From positions 1 to 7,441 of the forward strand of contig JAFUXY010000243.1 in NCBI GenBank assembly GCA_017477005.1: a stretch of DNA of 7,441 nucleotides. Direction: 5' to 3'. The notes below the pieces were generated by a model. That model was not told the origin of the DNA. It ran no database searches and saw only the letters and a list, made by a program, of their open reading frames with translations. This DNA comes from Lachnospiraceae bacterium (lineage in GTDB: Bacteria; Bacillota; Clostridia; Lachnospirales; Lachnospiraceae). Positions 5,879 through 7,441 of this stretch are shown here, in pieces. How positions within the stretch are numbered: the stretch's first letter is position 1; every line of letters begins with the position of its first letter. A program made the translations under genes and the position numbers.

Positions 5879-7040
5879 AGAGGGCTTCGCATTCTCTTTG
5901 AGACAGAGGAATCTGCCCTTGGATCATGGTTTTTTGGCCGCCGCATTTTGCGTGGTAATCTTCCCGCAGAATGGAGGCGGTTTTTTGCAGATCGATCGCG
6001 GCGCTTCCGAGAATGAAGCGGTACCCGGCTTCGTCGCTGCCGATGAATACGCCACAGCACCCGTCCCGCAGTGTCATCTGGTGGTTGATGGTCTCCCGGA
6101 CGGCCTTGTCGTCGGCTTCTTCGACAAAGAACAGTGCATGGCGGGAGGAAGCGGGGATTTGGGCGATCGAGGCCTCTAATAGCTGCTGTTGGAGCTGTTG
6201 GTTTTTTCCGCGGAGCAGCGCGCGTTCTTCTTTGAGTTCTTGGACACGGTTCGGCAAATCCTCAAAATGCGAGGAGAGGGAGGCGGCGGCTTCGGAGAGC
6301 AGCCGGGCGCGGCGGGACAGCTCTGCGAAGGCCTTCATGCCGCAGACGATGGTGAGCCGGACGCCGCCCTTGTAGGATTTGGCTTCGAGTACCTTCAAGA
6401 GCCCGACTTCCCCGGTGTTGAGTACATGCGGTGCGCAGCAGGCGCAGGTGTCGACCCCTTCGATCTCGACAATCCGGATCGGCCCTTTGAGCTCGCCCTT
6501 GCAGCGATAATCCATCGCTTCAAGATCGCTTTCGTCCGGGTAATACGCGTGGATGGGGCGATTTTCCTGAATCAATTCGTTGACCCTTGTTTCAATCGAC
6601 TCTACCTGAGCATCCGACAGGGGGTTATCATAATCCATCGTGCAGATGTGGTCGCTCAGGTGGAAGCCGACATTGTGTCCGCCGTAGGTTCGATAGACGA
6701 GGCCGGAAAACATATGCTCTCCGGTATGCTGCCGCATCAGCTCCAGACGCCGTCTGTGGTCGATAGTACCTTGCAGGAGGGTTCCGGGAACGGGCAGGGT
6801 GTCCTGGTCGTTGAAACGGCAGAGATGAATAATGCGGTCATCTTCGTGGATTTGTACATCCACTACTTCAAAATCACCTAGCCGACCAATATCGGCGCTC
6901 TGTCCTCCGGCCTCGGGAAAGAAGGCGGTGGAAGCCAATTCGATGGAGAGGGTATCGGGGGAGATGGGCGCGCAGGAGACGACCTCGCTCTCAAAGGAAA
7001 AGCATTCCGGGGCTTCGTCATAGAGTTTTTTCGTTTTCAT
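5865..7040 (-). CDS. AlaX-type alanyl-tRNA editing protein (AlaRS editing domain plus DHHA1-like end)
   Basis: Predicted cytosolic zinc hydrolase that removes wrongly attached amino acid (typically Ser) from tRNA-Ala, a free-standing relative of the alanyl-tRNA synthetase editing region. In the 391-aa protein, FFPEAGGQSADIG at 40-52 is the conserved entry motif. HTGEH at 105-109 gives two zinc ligands, and CACCAPHV supplies Cys201 and His205 in CxxxH spacing, where AlaRS has CGGTH. Residues about 240-292 form a charged, Leu/Gln-rich coiled coil (for example QELKEERALLRGKNQQLQQQ). The last ~90 residues resemble DHHA1, with CGGQKTMIQG at 366-375 in place of the glycine-rich GGGxPxxAQ motif. The frame continues upstream to an ATG at 7136, but AGAGGAG at 7047-7053 fixes the start at 7040 with 6-base spacing. 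Its 3' end overlaps the convergent mutarotase-like gene by 14 bases, with no terminator visible between them. The family is firm; amino-acid specificity is inferred. Confidence 0.9.
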   Translation of the reverse strand: MKTKKLYDEAPECFSFESEVVSCAPISPDTLSIELASTAFFPEAGGQSADIGRLGDFEVVDVQIHEDDRIIHLCRFNDQDTLPVPGTLLQGTIDHRRRLELMRQHTGEHMFSGLVYRTYGGHNVGFHLSDHICTMDYDNPLSDAQVESIETRVNELIQENRPIHAYYPDESDLEAMDYRCKGELKGPIRIVEIEGVDTCACCAPHVLNTGEVGLLKVLEAKSYKGGVRLTIVCGMKAFAELSRRARLLSEAAASLSSHFEDLPNRVQELKEERALLRGKNQQLQQQLLEASIAQIPASSRHALFFVEEADDKAVRETINHQMTLRDGCCGVFIGSDEAGYRFILGSAAIDLQKTASILREDYHAKCGGQKTMIQGQIPLSQRECEALFTSL

Positions 7041-7046
7041 AATAGG

Positions 7047-7053
7047 CTCCTCT
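7047..7053 (-). promoter_or_regulatory. Shine-Dalgarno that fixes the AlaX start
   Basis: Read on the minus strand, AGAGGAG is followed by 6 bases and then ATG at 7040. No comparable site precedes the more distal in-frame ATG at 7136, and the 32 extra residues it would add do not look like part of the family. Confidence 0.85.
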
Positions 7054-7062
7054 TTTATCCGT

Positions 7063-7079
7063 TCTGTTGATGGAACAGA
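7063..7079. repeat. Short inverted repeat in the AlaX leader
   Basis: TCTGTT and AACAGA flank GATGG, a perfect 6-bp inverted repeat. It lies 10 bases upstream of the AlaX Shine-Dalgarno. It could form a small leader hairpin or be an operator half-site pair. No T-box, riboswitch or T-run features accompany it, so chance is possible. Confidence 0.3.
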
Positions 7080-7106
7080 CACTTCTTTTTTCCATGTTAT
7101 TCGGTT

Positions 7107-7115
7107 AGTGTAGCA
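7107..7115 (-). promoter_or_regulatory. Possible extended -10 promoter for the AlaX gene
   Basis: On the minus strand the sequence reads TGCTACACT, an extended -10 (TGn followed by TACACT, 4 of 6). There is no good -35 at the proper distance. Transcription would start near 7100 with a leader of about 60 bases. The upstream part of this promoter would overlap the -35 region of the divergent promoter at 7124-7152. Confidence 0.3.
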
Positions 7116-7123
7116 TTTTTCAC

Positions 7124-7152
7124 TTGAAAGCGCCACGATTTCGGTATAGAAT
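7124..7152 (+). promoter_or_regulatory. Sigma-A type promoter for the membrane protein gene
   Basis: TTGAAA (7124-7129) and TAGAAT (7147-7152) each match consensus at 5 of 6 positions and are 17 bases apart. Transcription would begin near 7159, giving a leader of about 33 bases containing AAAAGGAG at 7176-7183, 8 bases before the ATG at 7192. This is the best promoter match in the window. Confidence 0.65.
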
Positions 7153-7191
7153 GGTAGAATAAGTGTGGTTTTTTGAAAAGGAGCCTTTGCA

Positions 7192-7441
7192 ATGCTCTAC
7201 AATATTCATTACGATATCTGTGCGTTGATCATCTCAATGGTGACAGCGGTATGCATACTGACGACAAAAGACAATGCCCGGCAGGAAAACCGGATGTTCC
7301 TCGTGATCGTTCTAAACGGTTTGGTTTCCGCCATTTTTGATATAGCCAGCGCTGTGGCGGATTCCTATCCGGCCAAGGTGCCTTTTGTGCTGCTGTGGGG
7401 CTTTTCCTTTATGTATCTGCTGCTGCACAACTGCCAGGCGC
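7192..7441 (+). CDS. N-terminal part of a multi-pass membrane protein, cut by window edge
   Basis: Eighty-three residues are visible before the window ends. They start MLYNIHYDIC and contain three likely membrane helices: about 8-25 (ALIISMVTAVCILTT), 36-55 (FLVIVLNGLVSAIFDIASAV) and 62-79 (KVPFVLLWGFSFMYLLLH). A short charged loop, KDNARQENR (26-34), separates the first two. No signal-peptide cleavage site is evident. The YNIHYDICALI opening followed by such helices resembles the membrane sensor region that precedes GGDEF (diguanylate cyclase) domains in Lachnospiraceae, but no catalytic domain is visible, so this is a guess. The start is supported by AAAAGGAG at 7176-7183 and by a good promoter. 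It is divergent from the AlaX gene. Confidence 0.75.
   Translation, partial: MLYNIHYDICALIISMVTAVCILTTKDNARQENRMFLVIVLNGLVSAIFDIASAVADSYPAKVPFVLLWGFSFMYLLLHNCQA

Noticed and set aside
7041..7106. T-box riboswitch in the AlaX leader
   Set aside because: The leader is only about 60 bases and shows no T-box core sequence, specifier stem or terminator.
7041..7136. N-terminal extension of the AlaX protein by 32 codons
   Set aside because: A strong Shine-Dalgarno stands directly before the ATG at 7040. The extension covers the promoter and leader region.

Overview
The window looks like a chromosomal segment of an anaerobic, butyrate-forming Firmicute (class Clostridia, most like Lachnospiraceae). 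This rests on an almost textbook butyryl-CoA:acetate CoA-transferase, strong AGGAGG-type Shine-Dalgarno sites, a clostridial-type AlaX editing protein, and a moderately high GC content (mid-50s by eye) with G/C-rich third codon positions. The genus is inference; no rRNA or other marker is present. There are no tRNA or rRNA genes, insertion sequences or CRISPR arrays, and no gene-free stretch over about 150 bases.

Layout. (1) 1-1018, +: a class I/II PLP aminotransferase missing its N-terminus at the window edge, followed by a hairpin plus T-run at 1033-1068. (2) 1084-2121, +: a family 2 glycosyltransferase with a helical C-terminal half. (3) 2200-5878, +: an apparent three-gene unit. It holds the CoA-transferase gene but (2200-3540), a secreted beta-propeller-like protein of unknown function (3588-4913), and an aldose 1-epimerase (galactose mutarotase)-like gene (4913-5878) whose start codon overlaps the previous stop as TAATG. 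(4) 5865-7040, -: an AlaX-type alanyl-tRNA editing protein, convergent with the mutarotase-like gene and overlapping it by 14 bases. (5) 7192-7441, +: the beginning of a multi-pass membrane protein, divergent from the AlaX gene across a 151-base promoter region.

But makes butyrate and acetyl-CoA from butyryl-CoA and acetate, the last step of butyrate fermentation. The two genes after it have no obvious metabolic link to it and may be co-transcribed only by proximity.

The unusual spot is the mutarotase-like gene. It appears to lack both catalytic residues (His replaced by Arg97, Glu replaced by Ala277) and about 60 residues of the usual N-terminal half. It carries an in-frame 36-bp tandem repeat in a surface loop. 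It also contains, inside the coding sequence at 5169-5211, a canonical intrinsic terminator: a 16-bp hairpin with a 3-base loop and seven Ts. Because this gene has no Shine-Dalgarno of its own and starts by overlap, a translation-dependent attenuator is a reasonable and testable hypothesis.
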